From contig JDFH01000002.1 in NCBI GenBank assembly GCA_000564995.1, positions 117,205-181,204 of the forward strand: DNA of 64,000 nucleotides. Direction: 5' to 3'. Origin of the DNA: Atopobium sp. ICM42b (GTDB lineage: Bacteria > Actinomycetota > Coriobacteriia > Coriobacteriales > Atopobiaceae). Numbering within the stretch: the stretch's first letter is position 1; every line of letters starts with the position of its first letter. Position numbers and translations under genes: made by a program. The notes beneath the pieces are model-generated. The model saw nothing but the letters and a program-made list of their open reading frames with translations, was not told the DNA's origin and did not search any database. This document shows positions 18,779 to 27,884 of the stretch, piece by piece.

Positions 18779-21703
18779 ATGGCAATCATGAAGCGCACAG
18801 ACCAACCAAAGACAACTCAGACCACCTCGGGAGAGCTTGGGCAGTCCTTGACCTTTGCCGCAACTCACTCGGTGAAGAGCGTCTGTAGAAAATTCCATAC
18901 CACTCCGGACGGTCTTGCCCTTGACATTGCGCAGGCAAAATACGACCTCGATGGGCCAAACGTCATTACCAGCGCCGCCGAAGAGCCCTCTATCATCCGC
19001 TTGCTCAAGAGCTTTGCAAGCCCTTTCACCTTCATTTTGATTGCCCTCGCTGGCATTTCTTACATCACTAATGTGGCTCTTGCCGCGGATGGCGAGAAGG
19101 ACCCGTCAACCGTCGTCATCATTACCGCAATGGTGCTCATCTCCGGCATCATTGACTTTGTCCAGAGCTCCAAGGGAGCTTCAGCAGCGGCTGCGCTCTC
19201 AAAAATGGTAACCTCCACCACAAGAGTTATCCGCCGTCCTATCGACTTTGATGACACGGGTGTGGACCAGGGCGGCGACCAGGACTTCGACCAGAACTCG
19301 GATGGCGCCGTAAACGCCGCCGTGGACTTCGAGGACGAATACGCCGCAGATGAAGCCGCCGACGAAGTCGAAGACGCCGCCGACGAAGCCGCGACCGACG
19401 CTCCAGAAGAGCCCAAACTTGCCTCAGCGCTGGGTCAAGAAATCCCCTTTGAACAGGTAGTTATTGGCGACATCATCCGCCTTGCCTCGGGCGACATGAT
19501 CCCCGCGGACTGCCGCGTTCTGGACGCCAAGGACCTCTTTGTTAACGAAACAGCACTCACCGGAGAATCAGAGCCTGTCGAGAAAACCGCTGGTGTAGTC
19601 CACGCCCGCCGCCGCGCCGATGGAACGCGCTACCCTCTCTCGCTCTCCGAGTGCACAAACCTGCTGTTCGCAGGCACTACGGTTCAGTCCGGAAGTGCAA
19701 CGGTAGTGGTAGTTGCAACCGGCAACAAATCCTACGTAGGCACCATGTCTGAACTGCTCCAGCAGCCCGCTGGCGAGACCAGCTTTGACGAGGGCCTTAA
19801 ATCCGTCTCCAAAGTACTTGTCTCATTTATGCTGATCATGTGCCCTATCGTGTTCTTTGCAAACGGTTTCCTCAAGGGTGACTGGTTTGACGCTCTGCTC
19901 TTCAGCGTTTCTGTTGCCGTCGGCATTACCCCTCAGATGCTGCCTGTTATTGTGACCACTTGCCTTTCTCGCGGTGGAACGCAAATGGCCAAGCAGGACG
20001 TCATTGTTAAGAATCCGGCCGCAATCCAAAACCTGGGCGCCATGGACATCCTGTGCACCGACAAAACCGGTACCATCACCGCAGACGAGGTTGTTCTTGA
20101 GCGTCACCTCAACATTCTGGGCGAAGAGGATCCTCGCGTGCTCCGTCACGCGTATCTGAACAGCTACTTCCAGACCGGCCTTCGCAACCTCATTGACAAC
20201 GCAATTATCAAGACCTCAAACGACGAACTGCCCACCAACCTGCTGAGCATTGAGTACGAGAAGATCGACGAGGTTCCGTTTGACTTTGAACGTCGTCGCA
20301 TGAGTGTTGTGGTGAGAAACACAAAAACTGACAAAACGCAGATGATCACCAAGGGCGCCGTCGAGGAAGTTCTGAACGCATGCTCCTTTGTTGACCTGGA
20401 CTCTGAGATTAAGCCGCTCACTCCCGCCCAGCGTAAGAGCGTTATGGACCGCGTCTACCAGCTCAATCAGGAGGGTATGCGCGTGGTTGGCGTTGCTCAG
20501 AAGAGCGACCCTCGTGGCGTCGGCGAGTTTGGCGTAGACGATGAGCGCGACATGGTGCTTATTGGCTACCTGGCCTTCTTGGATCCGCCAAAAGAGAGCG
20601 CTCGCGAGGCAATTGCCAAGCTCAACCAGAGAGGCGTGCAGGTCAAAGTGCTCACCGGTGACAACGAGGGCGTTGCTGCTGCCGTCTGCAAGAAGGTGGG
20701 CATCCACGTTGACGAGCTCTTACTTGGAAGCGACGTAGAGAATCTCAACGATGAGCAGCTCAAAGAGCGTGTCGAGAAGACCCAGCTTTTTGCAAAGCTT
20801 TCCCCTATGCAAAAGGCTCGCGTTGTCTCTGCGCTCAGGTCCAACAACCACGTGGTCGGCTTCATGGGCGACGGCATTAACGACGCTGCCGCCATGCGCT
20901 CTTCCGACGTAGGAATCTCCGTCGATACCGCCGTTGACGTGGCAAAAGAGTCCGCAGACATCATCTTGCTGCAGAAAGATCTGCTGGTACTTGAACACGG
21001 TGTCGAAGAGGGTCGCAGAACCTACGGCAACACCATCAAGTACATCAAGGCAACCGCAAGCTCCAACTTTGGTAACGTGCTGTCCGTTTTGGTGGCCAGC
21101 TTCTTCCTGCCGTTCTTGCCTATGAGCGCCCTCCAGCTGCTCCTTTTGGGATTGGCATATACCGTTACCTGCATCGCAATTCCATGGGACAACGTTGATG
21201 ATTCGTTCCTTTCAAGCCCTCGCTCTTGGGATGCTCATTCGATTACAAACTTTATGCTTTGGATTGGACCAGTCAGTTCAATCTTTGATGTACTGACCTT
21301 TGCGCTTATGTTCTTTGTGGTCTCTCCCGCCCTTGCCGGAGGAACCTGGGCAGAACTTGTCGCAGCCGGAAATACCGCAGCTCAGGCACTCTTTATCCTG
21401 TCTTTCCAAACAGGCTGGTTCATCGAATCCATGTGGACCCAGACCTTTGTTCTTCACGCACTTAGAACCAACAAGATTCCGTTTGTTCAGAGCATGCCTT
21501 CTACCTCACTGTTTGCCCTCACAACCGCGGGAATCATTGTGGTTAGCGCTCTTCCGTATCTGCCCATGTTTGCCCAGCCTTTAAGCCTTGTTGCTCTGCC
21601 TTTGTCGTTCTTTGGGTGGTTAGTGGCACTCATGAGCGGGTATATGGTTCTTATCACCATAATCAAGAGCCTCTACGTTAAGCGATTTGGCTCTCTGCTC
21701 TAA
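18779..21703 (+). CDS. mgtA: Magnesium-translocating P-type ATPase (type IIIB)
   Basis: 974 aa. The phosphorylation loop CTDKTGTIT, the dephosphorylation TGES (ALTGESEPVEK) and the hinge GDGINDAAAMR are all intact, with six C-terminal membrane segments as in MgtA/MgtB Mg2+ importers. The start is ATG 18779 with GGAGG 5 nt upstream. Residues ~155-211 form an acidic insertion in the actuator domain, with about 23 Asp/Glu and no Lys/Arg, where the usual enzyme has a short loop. The stop is 22 nt before a nitroreductase-family gene on the same strand. Confidence 0.93.
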   Translation: MAIMKRTDQPKTTQTTSGELGQSLTFAATHSVKSVCRKFHTTPDGLALDIAQAKYDLDGPNVITSAAEEPSIIRLLKSFASPFTFILIALAGISYITNVALAADGEKDPSTVVIITAMVLISGIIDFVQSSKGASAAAALSKMVTSTTRVIRRPIDFDDTGVDQGGDQDFDQNSDGAVNAAVDFEDEYAADEAADEVEDAADEAATDAPEEPKLASALGQEIPFEQVVIGDIIRLASGDMIPADCRVLDAKDLFVNETALTGESEPVEKTAGVVHARRRADGTRYPLSLSECTNLLFAGTTVQSGSATVVVVATGNKSYVGTMSELLQQPAGETSFDEGLKSVSKVLVSFMLIMCPIVFFANGFLKGDWFDALLFSVSVAVGITPQMLPVIVTTCLSRGGTQMAKQDVIVKNPAAIQNLGAMDILCTDKTGTITADEVVLERHLNILGEEDPRVLRHAYLNSYFQTGLRNLIDNAIIKTSNDELPTNLLSIEYEKIDEVPFDFERRRMSVVVRNTKTDKTQMITKGAVEEVLNACSFVDLDSEIKPLTPAQRKSVMDRVYQLNQEGMRVVGVAQKSDPRGVGEFGVDDERDMVLIGYLAFLDPPKESAREAIAKLNQRGVQVKVLTGDNEGVAAAVCKKVGIHVDELLLGSDVENLNDEQLKERVEKTQLFAKLSPMQKARVVSALRSNNHVVGFMGDGINDAAAMRSSDVGISVDTAVDVAKESADIILLQKDLLVLEHGVEEGRRTYGNTIKYIKATASSNFGNVLSVLVASFFLPFLPMSALQLLLLGLAYTVTCIAIPWDNVDDSFLSSPRSWDAHSITNFMLWIGPVSSIFDVLTFALMFFVVSPALAGGTWAELVAAGNTAAQALFILSFQTGWFIESMWTQTFVLHALRTNKIPFVQSMPSTSLFALTTAGIIVVSALPYLPMFAQPLSLVALPLSFFGWLVALMSGYMVLITIIKSLYVKRFGSLL

Positions 21704-21725
21704 CCTTGCTCCAGGAAGGACCACG

Positions 21726-22496
21726 ATGGACGTAAAAGAAGCCATGGACCAGCGCATTTCTCTGCGCGCCTACGACCAAAAGCCTATTGAGCAAGAGAAA
21801 CTCTCTCAGCTTCAGGAAGCTATTGACGTCACAAATGCCCAGATGGCAGAGGTTGCACCCGATCACCCCGCAATCCTTACCATCGAAGGTCCTCACCTCG
21901 AGGACGGCACCTCCGTCCACATGAAGAACAGGTCTATTGTCGGCCCCATTTACCACTACGTAGCAGGTTATTGTGAAGACGCAATTGCCCGTGAGCTCAT
22001 CGGTTACTGTGGCGAGAAGATCGTTCTTCTCGCCACACAGCTGGGCATTGGCTCGTGCTGGATTGCCGAGACCATGGACTGGAAGACCCTGGCTCGCGAC
22101 GAGTATAACGGCCTTAAGCTGGGCATTATTATCTCCATCGGATACGCTCCGGAGAAGATTCCGCTCAAGCAGGAGGGCATTCGTACTGCAATTCGCCTGC
22201 GCACCAAGAAGCCTACGCAGATTATGACTGCGAACGGCCAGCCAACTGAACCAGAGAAGATGCCCGAGTGGTTTAACCGCGGCATTAATGCGGTTTTGGC
22301 ATGTCCAACCGCTATTAACAAACTTCCCGTTGTATTTGACCTGACAGATGGCGTGGTAAGCGCATCTATGCCTAACCAGCGCCACCTCGTCCAAGACTAT
22401 GACCTGGGTATCTCCAAGCTACACTTTGAGCTTGCCGCTGACCTCAAAGGTACGTGGGAGCTTGGACAGCCTGGTCGCTTTATCGTTTCTGAGTAG
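21726..22496 (+). CDS. Nitroreductase-family protein, TM1586-like
   Basis: 256 aa from ATG 21726 (AAGGA 5 nt upstream). The N-terminal AMDQRISLRAYDQKPIEQEKL is the FMN-binding start of nitroreductases. The duplicated arrangement, with a second half around ATKLPVVF/MPEWFNRGINAVLACPT, resembles the TM1586 nitroreductase family. Two tail-to-tail TTCTCGCCA/TGGCGAGAA motifs lie in its coding sequence at 22011-22034. Physiological substrate unknown. Probably co-transcribed with mgtA. Confidence 0.75.
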   Translation: MDVKEAMDQRISLRAYDQKPIEQEKLSQLQEAIDVTNAQMAEVAPDHPAILTIEGPHLEDGTSVHMKNRSIVGPIYHYVAGYCEDAIARELIGYCGEKIVLLATQLGIGSCWIAETMDWKTLARDEYNGLKLGIIISIGYAPEKIPLKQEGIRTAIRLRTKKPTQIMTANGQPTEPEKMPEWFNRGINAVLACPTAINKLPVVFDLTDGVVSASMPNQRHLVQDYDLGISKLHFELAADLKGTWELGQPGRFIVSE

Positions 22497-22603
22497 CGCG
22501 CTCTCCGAGTAACGACTCAGCTCACCGCAGCATCTCTGCTCACAGCCGCCCAACAGCGCACTTCCCAGCTCACCGCAGCACCACCAACAAGAAAGGACCA
22601 CAT

Positions 22604-23311
22604 ATGGCCTGTTCCGCACAACACGTTGCAAACAAAGTTCTCTCGTCCTACCAGTGGAGACTTGCAACCAAAAAGTACGACCCTACCAAAAACGTCTCTG
22701 ACGAGGACCTTGAGGCAATTCTCGAGGCTGGTCGTCTGGCACCAAGCTCCTACGGCCTGGAACCCTGGCGCTTCCTAGTTGTTAATCTGCGAGAGAATCA
22801 GGCCTCTGAGCAGTCACTTCGCCTTAAAGAAAAACTTTACGAGCCATGCTATGGTGCTCGCGCGTCCCTTAACGGTGCTCACTACCTGGTTATTCTTCTT
22901 GCTCGCAAGAACGTCAACGCAGAGTCAGCTTACGTCAAGCACATGATGCACGACATCAAGCAACTTCCTGCAGACTTTGAACCAACCTATGCGGCTGCTT
23001 TCAAAAACTTCCAGGAAAACATGTTTAACCTGGTAGGCAACGAGCGTGCGACCTTTGACTGGGCTTGCAAGCAGACCTACATTGCGCTTTCAAACATGCT
23101 TACCATGGCCGCTATGATTGGTGTTGATAGCTGCCCAATCGAGGGCTTTAACCGCGAGGCTGTCGATAAGATTTTGAAAGAAGAGGGTCTTCTCGACGGC
23201 GGTCAGTACAACGACTTTGGCGTTTCCTGCATGCTTAGCCTCGGCTATCGTGATATGGATCCTGTCCAGAAGCGTCGCCAACCAGCTGAGGATGTTATCG
23301 TCAAGCTGTAA
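22604..23311 (+). CDS. NAD(P)H-dependent nitroreductase (NfsB/YfkO-like)
   Basis: 235 aa. The FMN-binding segment WRLATKKYDPTKNVSDEDLE and the EAGRLAPSSYGLEPWRFLVV motif are characteristic. The C-terminal GVDSCPIEGFN is a conserved nitroreductase stretch. AAAGGA precedes the ATG. It lies 107 nt after the TM1586-like gene and before a terminator, so it is likely the last gene of the mgtA transcript. Confidence 0.88.
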   Translation: MACSAQHVANKVLSSYQWRLATKKYDPTKNVSDEDLEAILEAGRLAPSSYGLEPWRFLVVNLRENQASEQSLRLKEKLYEPCYGARASLNGAHYLVILLARKNVNAESAYVKHMMHDIKQLPADFEPTYAAAFKNFQENMFNLVGNERATFDWACKQTYIALSNMLTMAAMIGVDSCPIEGFNREAVDKILKEEGLLDGGQYNDFGVSCMLSLGYRDMDPVQKRRQPAEDVIVKL

Positions 23312-23335
23312 AGCGTTGTTACACTAACTTTTGAG

Positions 23336-23376
23336 CTGCCTCTTATTTCCCAGCACCGGGAGATAGGAGGCAGTTT
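23336..23376 (+). terminator. Terminator after the nitroreductase gene
   Basis: Imperfect long stem CTGCCTC...TATTTCCC / GGGAGATA...GGAGGCAG followed by TTTGTTT. An almost identical hairpin ends the UPF0210 gene at 63.8 kb. Confidence 0.8.
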
Positions 23377-23549
23377 GTTTAGCAGGCAATTCTTTGCTGA
23401 GAGAGAAAGTCTTTGCTTTGTAAGAGTTTATTGCTCATGCGAAACTCAGTCATACATAGCTTGATCGCACACCATTTTGTCGCCAACTGGTCTTTTGTGG
23501 TGTGAAGTGACTTTCTCTGATCCAAAAATGGCCCATTTCAGTGCGAAGT

Positions 23550-23728
23550 GGTAAAAAATGCGTTTAGTTGGAAAATACAGGATTGACTAATTTCTATGCA
23601 AGCGATTTACCAGCGCTTTTTATTGGACGAATTTTTCATGAACATTCACATTATTTCTGAACTGCTCAAACGTAAATGCCAAAACGACAAAACACAAAAA
23701 TTACTTCCAACTAAACGGGTTTTTTACC
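23550..23728. repeat. Intergenic repeat, family 1, 179-bp form (copy B)
   Basis: The left end contains TAAAAAATGCGTTTAGTTGG and the right end TCCAACTAAACGGGTTTTTT, inverted. It is again exactly 179 bp. The surrounding 23377-23921 holds no convincing gene. The Arg/Pro-rich 60-codon ORF near 23.8 kb has no ribosome site. Confidence 0.8.
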
Positions 23729-23921
23729 CAAAACAGTACCCTCTGAATGACATATCAATTTCTTGATTAATTTTCGTGCATATTAGACAGTCTTTATGCA
23801 CGCCGAGGTGTCCTCGTGCGCCTCGTGCACCCCGTGCTCCAGCGCGCCATCCATGTCGTCGCATAACCACGACGCATATGGCGCGCTCGCACGAGCAGCT
23901 CAACCAGCAGAAAACGCCTAA

Positions 23922-24977
23922 TTACCTGCGGATAAACCTAAAGCCGCGGCCGGAGTGAATGTACGGCAAGAAAGCTCGATCCTCTTCGCAGATACTTCCT
24001 GCAACGTTGTCGCGAGCATCAAGCTCCAAAAGGCCTCGAGCAATCGAAAGCTCCCCTGCATAACGGCCATAAGCCTTGCTACTCACCAAGATGGCGCCAG
24101 TTGCAACAGTTTCCCAGGTAGAAGGCTTTGCGTCGTACACTGGAGTGTCTTTCCAGAGCCTGGACTCCTGCGAGCGAATAATGTACGAGCTGGAATCAGG
24201 TCGATCGGTCTGCAAGCGATCATACAGATACTCAAAATCAGGCTTGAGCTCCGTCTTTAGCTCAATGCAGTTTTGCTCAAGCTGACCAATGCGCTTCCAC
24301 GTAGACTCAGTAACATCTGGGTCGCCAATAAGCACCACGTCAGAGTCAGCGTCGTAGAGAGCAAGCATCGCCTGAATAAGCGCATCGCTCGAAAGTCCAC
24401 GGTGTTCCTCGACAGTTGGCAGTCCCTCGTAGAGAGGACCGCGGAAAATCTCGCCAGGAACAAACGAGAAAATCTGGAATCCAAGCGCCGAAAGGCGTGC
24501 GTTAATCTGTGCGACGCGCTCCAGCGAAAGGCCCGTGTAGCTCTTGGGATAATAATTGTGGCAGGCGGCAAAACGAGTGAAGTCGGCACCAGCTGCTCGC
24601 CATGCTGAAATGTCGTCCTTAGTGATGGTCGAAGCGTTAAAGACCACGTGGAACTTGCGAGAGAGCTCTACGGTCTCCGCCGCGTCAAACCCAAAGTCAA
24701 GACGCACATACGTAATGCCCAGCTCAGCAAGCTCGTCAAACTTCTGAACGCCAAGTTTGGAAAGAGTAGCAGGAGAAACATCTGCAATAAGGTTAATCTC
24801 CGCCTTCCTGCAAAGTTCCAAGAGCTTACGAGCCTCGGTGCGATAATCAATCCCCTCTTCCTCTGGAATCTGGAGAGAAGTAAAGGCGTAGTGGCATCCG
24901 GCTGCCTGCGCTTTTGCTACAACCTCAGCATTAGCTTCATATCCACTGGCAAAATACAGTGAAATTCCGGTGCGCAT
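23922..24977 (-). CDS. mupG: 6-phospho-N-acetylmuramidase MupG (DUF871)
   Basis: 351 aa. N-terminal TIM barrel beginning MRTGISLYFASGYEANAEVV, then ITYVRLDFGFD and FTRFAACHNYYPKSYTGLS, and a C-terminal cyclophilin-like domain ending GRGFRFI. This matches the DUF871/MupG family, which hydrolyses MurNAc-6P-GlcNAc to MurNAc-6P and GlcNAc. GGAGG precedes the ATG by 5 nt. It lies downstream of murP and murQ, in keeping with MurNAc/disaccharide recycling. A terminator separates it from murP, so it may also have its own promoter. Confidence 0.88.
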   Translation of the reverse strand: MRTGISLYFASGYEANAEVVAKAQAAGCHYAFTSLQIPEEEGIDYRTEARKLLELCRKAEINLIADVSPATLSKLGVQKFDELAELGITYVRLDFGFDAAETVELSRKFHVVFNASTITKDDISAWRAAGADFTRFAACHNYYPKSYTGLSLERVAQINARLSALGFQIFSFVPGEIFRGPLYEGLPTVEEHRGLSSDALIQAMLALYDADSDVVLIGDPDVTESTWKRIGQLEQNCIELKTELKPDFEYLYDRLQTDRPDSSSYIIRSQESRLWKDTPVYDAKPSTWETVATGAILVSSKAYGRYAGELSIARGLLELDARDNVAGSICEEDRAFLPYIHSGRGFRFIRR

Positions 24978-25009
24978 AAATCCTCCAAGTAAATTGCAAA
25001 CGCTTCTAG

Positions 25010-25152
25010 AAGACGGGTTTCTCGCCAGGCGAGAAGACCGACGAGCAGCCAGTCGGGCGACAGTCGGGCGGCCAGCCGAGCGCCGGGCGAGAAGACCGAC
25101 GAGCAGCCAGGCGGTCGGTCTTTCGGACGGCCAGTCGGGCGTCGGGCGAGAA
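25010..25152. repeat. GC-rich direct repeats with embedded GGCGAGAA motifs
   Basis: A unit of ~27 bp, GGCGAGAAGACCGACGAGCA plus CCAG and a few bases, occurs at 25028 and 25086 (58-bp period), with CAGTCGGGCG-type copies between. The octamer GGCGAGAA/TTCTCGCC occurs four times here, including one inverted pair at 25019-25035. It lies between mupG and the murP terminator and has no coding potential. Confidence 0.7.
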
Positions 25153-25153
25153 G

Positions 25154-25190
25154 AAAAATCCCTCTTCCTAGGATACCTAAGAAGAGGGAT
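25154..25190 (-). terminator. Terminator of murP
   Basis: Minus-strand 10-bp stem ATCCCTCTTC/GAAGAGGGAT with a ~12-nt loop, followed by TTTTTC. Confidence 0.85.
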
Positions 25191-25214
25191 AAACGTTTCT
25201 AGAACGTACGGTTT

Positions 25215-26702
25215 TTACTCGCCGAAAACGTCGTTAATACGATCCTCGTCAACGCCGAAGAACCAAGTAAGTGCAAAGCCTGCAGCGTAAGCAAGAAGCA
25301 TTGCAAGCAGGTAGAAGACCTGGTTACCAGGCTGGACAATCAGCAAACCAAAGAGGCCGGAGACGCCCTGGGAAACGGTACCAAGGTGGAAGAGGTAAGC
25401 AACTACGGAGCCAATACCGGAGCCAAGGCATGCGGTGATGAATGGCTTACCAAGAGGCAGGGTAACTGCGTACATAAGAGGCTCGCCGATGCCAAGCATA
25501 CCAACTGGGATGGACTCGGTCAGGTACTTCTTGACACGCTTGTTCTTGGTCTTGAAGAGGATTGCAAGACCAGCACCAACCTGGCCGCCGCCTGCCATCA
25601 TCAGCAGAGGAAGCAGGTAGTTGATGCCCTGAGTTGGGCCCTCTGGGTTGTTAAGCATAACGTGGATTGGGGTAAGTGCCTGGTGAAGACCAACGGAAAC
25701 CAGTGGCAGGAAGGTAGAACCAAGCAGGTAAGCACCAAAGACGCCAAGCTTGTCATAGAAGAACTGAAGGACAAAGAAGATTGCCTGAGTGAGCCATGCG
25801 CCTGCAGGCTGAAGAATCAGGACAGAACCAATAACACCGATGATAACGGTGCAAAGTGGAGTCAGGAAGGTGTCAAGAACGCTTGGCATAACCTTGTGCA
25901 GGTTCTTCTCCAGGAATGCGAAGAAGATTGCGCAGATGATTGCACCAATCATGCCGCCTGCTGCTGCGTTAAATAGATCAGAGGAAGCGACGATAAATGC
26001 GCCCTCCTTGAAAGCAACAGTTGGGAGGCTGAATGGAAGGTGAACCAGACGAGTTGCAACGCCGTCAACAGTCTTGGAAGCAAGAAGAGGCATACCAGCG
26101 TTAGCAATGGAGAGTGCACCAGCCATAGCACCAAGAACGCGAGAACCGCCAAACTCCTTGGCAGCGTTCTCGCCAGCAAGAACTGGCAAGTAAGCGAAAA
26201 GTGCCCAGCCCATGGTCCAGATAGCTGCGAACCACCACTCGTTAGCAAAAGCCTTACCAGTGGAGAAGTTGATAACGTTGATGATACCGTTAATCAGACC
26301 TGCAGAAATGATGCCAGGAAGCAGTGGAACAAAGATGTTAGCAATCTTCTTGAGGAAGCGCTGAACAGGCTTGTTCTCGTACTTAGCCTTCTGAGCTGCC
26401 TTGTTATCCTTAGCTGCGGATACAACGTCGTCCTCAGATGCGTCACCAGCAGCAACGCCGGTAAGCTTGGAGAACTCAACAATAACCTTGTTGACAACGC
26501 CAGGACCAAGAACAACCTCAAGGTACTCTGCATCCTCGACCAGACCCATGACACCGTCGATAGCCTTGATGGCCTCGGAGTCAACCTTTGCAGGATCTGC
26601 GGTCTTAATGCGGAGCCTGGTCATGCAGACCATGTTGCTCTGAACATTTTCTTTGCCACCGACGGCAGCAAGAATCTGCTCTGAAAGCTTGGTGTAATCC
26701 AT
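25215..26702 (-). CDS. murP: PTS transporter, EIIBC component, probably N-acetylmuramic-acid specific
   Basis: 495 aa from ATG 26702 (AAGGA 4 nt upstream). The N-terminal EIIB domain carries the phosphorylated Cys in MVCMTRLRIK. A variable linker follows, then a glucose-superfamily EIIC domain with about ten helices and the substrate-site GIGEPLMYAVTLPLGKPF. No EIIA domain is present, so a shared EIIA-Glc-type protein elsewhere is needed. The MurNAc assignment rests on its place between mupG and murQ/murR. Confidence 0.85.
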   Translation of the reverse strand: MDYTKLSEQILAAVGGKENVQSNMVCMTRLRIKTADPAKVDSEAIKAIDGVMGLVEDAEYLEVVLGPGVVNKVIVEFSKLTGVAAGDASEDDVVSAAKDNKAAQKAKYENKPVQRFLKKIANIFVPLLPGIISAGLINGIINVINFSTGKAFANEWWFAAIWTMGWALFAYLPVLAGENAAKEFGGSRVLGAMAGALSIANAGMPLLASKTVDGVATRLVHLPFSLPTVAFKEGAFIVASSDLFNAAAGGMIGAIICAIFFAFLEKNLHKVMPSVLDTFLTPLCTVIIGVIGSVLILQPAGAWLTQAIFFVLQFFYDKLGVFGAYLLGSTFLPLVSVGLHQALTPIHVMLNNPEGPTQGINYLLPLLMMAGGGQVGAGLAILFKTKNKRVKKYLTESIPVGMLGIGEPLMYAVTLPLGKPFITACLGSGIGSVVAYLFHLGTVSQGVSGLFGLLIVQPGNQVFYLLAMLLAYAAGFALTWFFGVDEDRINDVFGE

Positions 26703-26958
26703 ACTTTCCTTCTTTCTCTCGTTGCGATGTTGCAACAAATACTTATCAAGAATACATAAAAAATGAACTTATCGGTACAAGAATCCATACCTGTGGTTCA
26801 TTGTTTCATGTTTTGACCTAATTTGAACACCCTGTTACTGCAGGTAAACTGAGTGTTTTTCAAAACTTACCCTACGCTTACGCGTCATACTGATACCACT
26901 GACCGATGTAACTGAAACAAAATGCTCACGCGTGTGTCATTTGTTGCAACTGTAATTA
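26703..26958 (-). promoter_or_regulatory. murQ-murP intergenic region with candidate regulator sites
   Basis: A 256-bp non-coding gap between murQ and murP, longer than expected inside an operon, so murP may have its own promoter. It contains GATACCACT at 26892, a 9-mer that recurs upstream of murR at 29136, and TTGTTTCA-type motifs in both orientations. Confidence 0.4.
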
Positions 26959-27849
26959 CTACAGTGCACCTCTGACATGACCATGAGCTGCCTCGAGCTT
27001 AGCTTTAGCCTCGTCAACAGGCATCTGAGTCAGCAGCATGACAATAGCAAGTTTTGCGTTACCGTCAGCCTGCTCAAGCGCCTGAGCTGCCTCTTCACGG
27101 GTGCAACCAGTTGCTGCCATGGTGATATTTTGCGCGCGAACTATCAGCTTCTTATTGGTCTGCTGCACGTCAACCATAAGATTCTGATATGCCTTGCCCA
27201 CGCCAACCATAGAACCGGTTGAAATCATGTTCAGAATCATCTTCTGAGCGGTACCAGACTTAAGGCGTGTGGAACCTGTAAGAACCTCAGGACCACAGGA
27301 AGGCTCAATAGCAAGCTCTGCCTCTTTGCCCACTTCAGAACCCTTATTGCAGGCAATAGCAACGGTCTTGCAGCCCAACGAACGAGCATAGCGCAGGCCG
27401 CCAATAACGTAAGGTGTGCGACCACTAGCTGCAATTCCAATAGCAATGTCGTTCTTGTTCAGGCCAATCTTCTTGAACTCTTCTTCGCAAAGCTCAAGAG
27501 AATCTTCCGCGCCTTCAACTGCACGTACAAAGGCCTTCTCGCCACCAGCGATAAGACCAACAACCACGTCAGGAGAAACGCCAAAAGTAGGCGGACACTC
27601 AACCGCGTCCAAAACGCCCAGGCGGCCGGAGGTTCCAGCGCCAAAGTAGACAATCCTGCCGCCAGCTTCTAGCGAGGAAACTGCCCACTCAACTGCCTGT
27701 GCTACCTGGGGAAGAACCTCTTTTACGCCAGCTACCACGTTGAGATCTTCCTGGTTCATAACGCTAACCAGCTCAAGCGGGGTCATCTGATCCAGGTCCA
27801 TGGTGTTGGGGTTTCTTGTCTCGGTGACAAGCTTTGTTAAATCAATCAC
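26959..27849 (-). CDS. murQ: N-acetylmuramic acid 6-phosphate etherase
   Basis: 296 aa. The SIS-domain signature VYFGAGTSGRLGVLDAVECPPTFG and the catalytic-region GIAASGRTPYVIGGL are diagnostic. It cleaves the lactyl ether of MurNAc-6P to give GlcNAc-6P and lactate. I choose GTG 27849 (VIDLTKL) because AGAAGGTG lies just upstream; an in-frame TTG at 27882 would add 11 unconserved residues. A C-terminal UBA-like segment (GCTREEAAQALEQADGNAKLAIVMLL) is normal for MurQ. Confidence 0.95.
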   Translation of the reverse strand: MIDLTKLVTETRNPNTMDLDQMTPLELVSVMNQEDLNVVAGVKEVLPQVAQAVEWAVSSLEAGGRIVYFGAGTSGRLGVLDAVECPPTFGVSPDVVVGLIAGGEKAFVRAVEGAEDSLELCEEEFKKIGLNKNDIAIGIAASGRTPYVIGGLRYARSLGCKTVAIACNKGSEVGKEAELAIEPSCGPEVLTGSTRLKSGTAQKMILNMISTGSMVGVGKAYQNLMVDVQQTNKKLIVRAQNITMAATGCTREEAAQALEQADGNAKLAIVMLLTQMPVDEAKAKLEAAHGHVRGAL

Positions 27850-27884
27850 GTTTTCACCTTCTGTGTTGTGATTTTTACGCAATA

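Noticed and set aside
25010-25152. CRISPR-like array
   Set aside because: The repeats are few, irregularly spaced and lack unique spacers; no cas genes are nearby.
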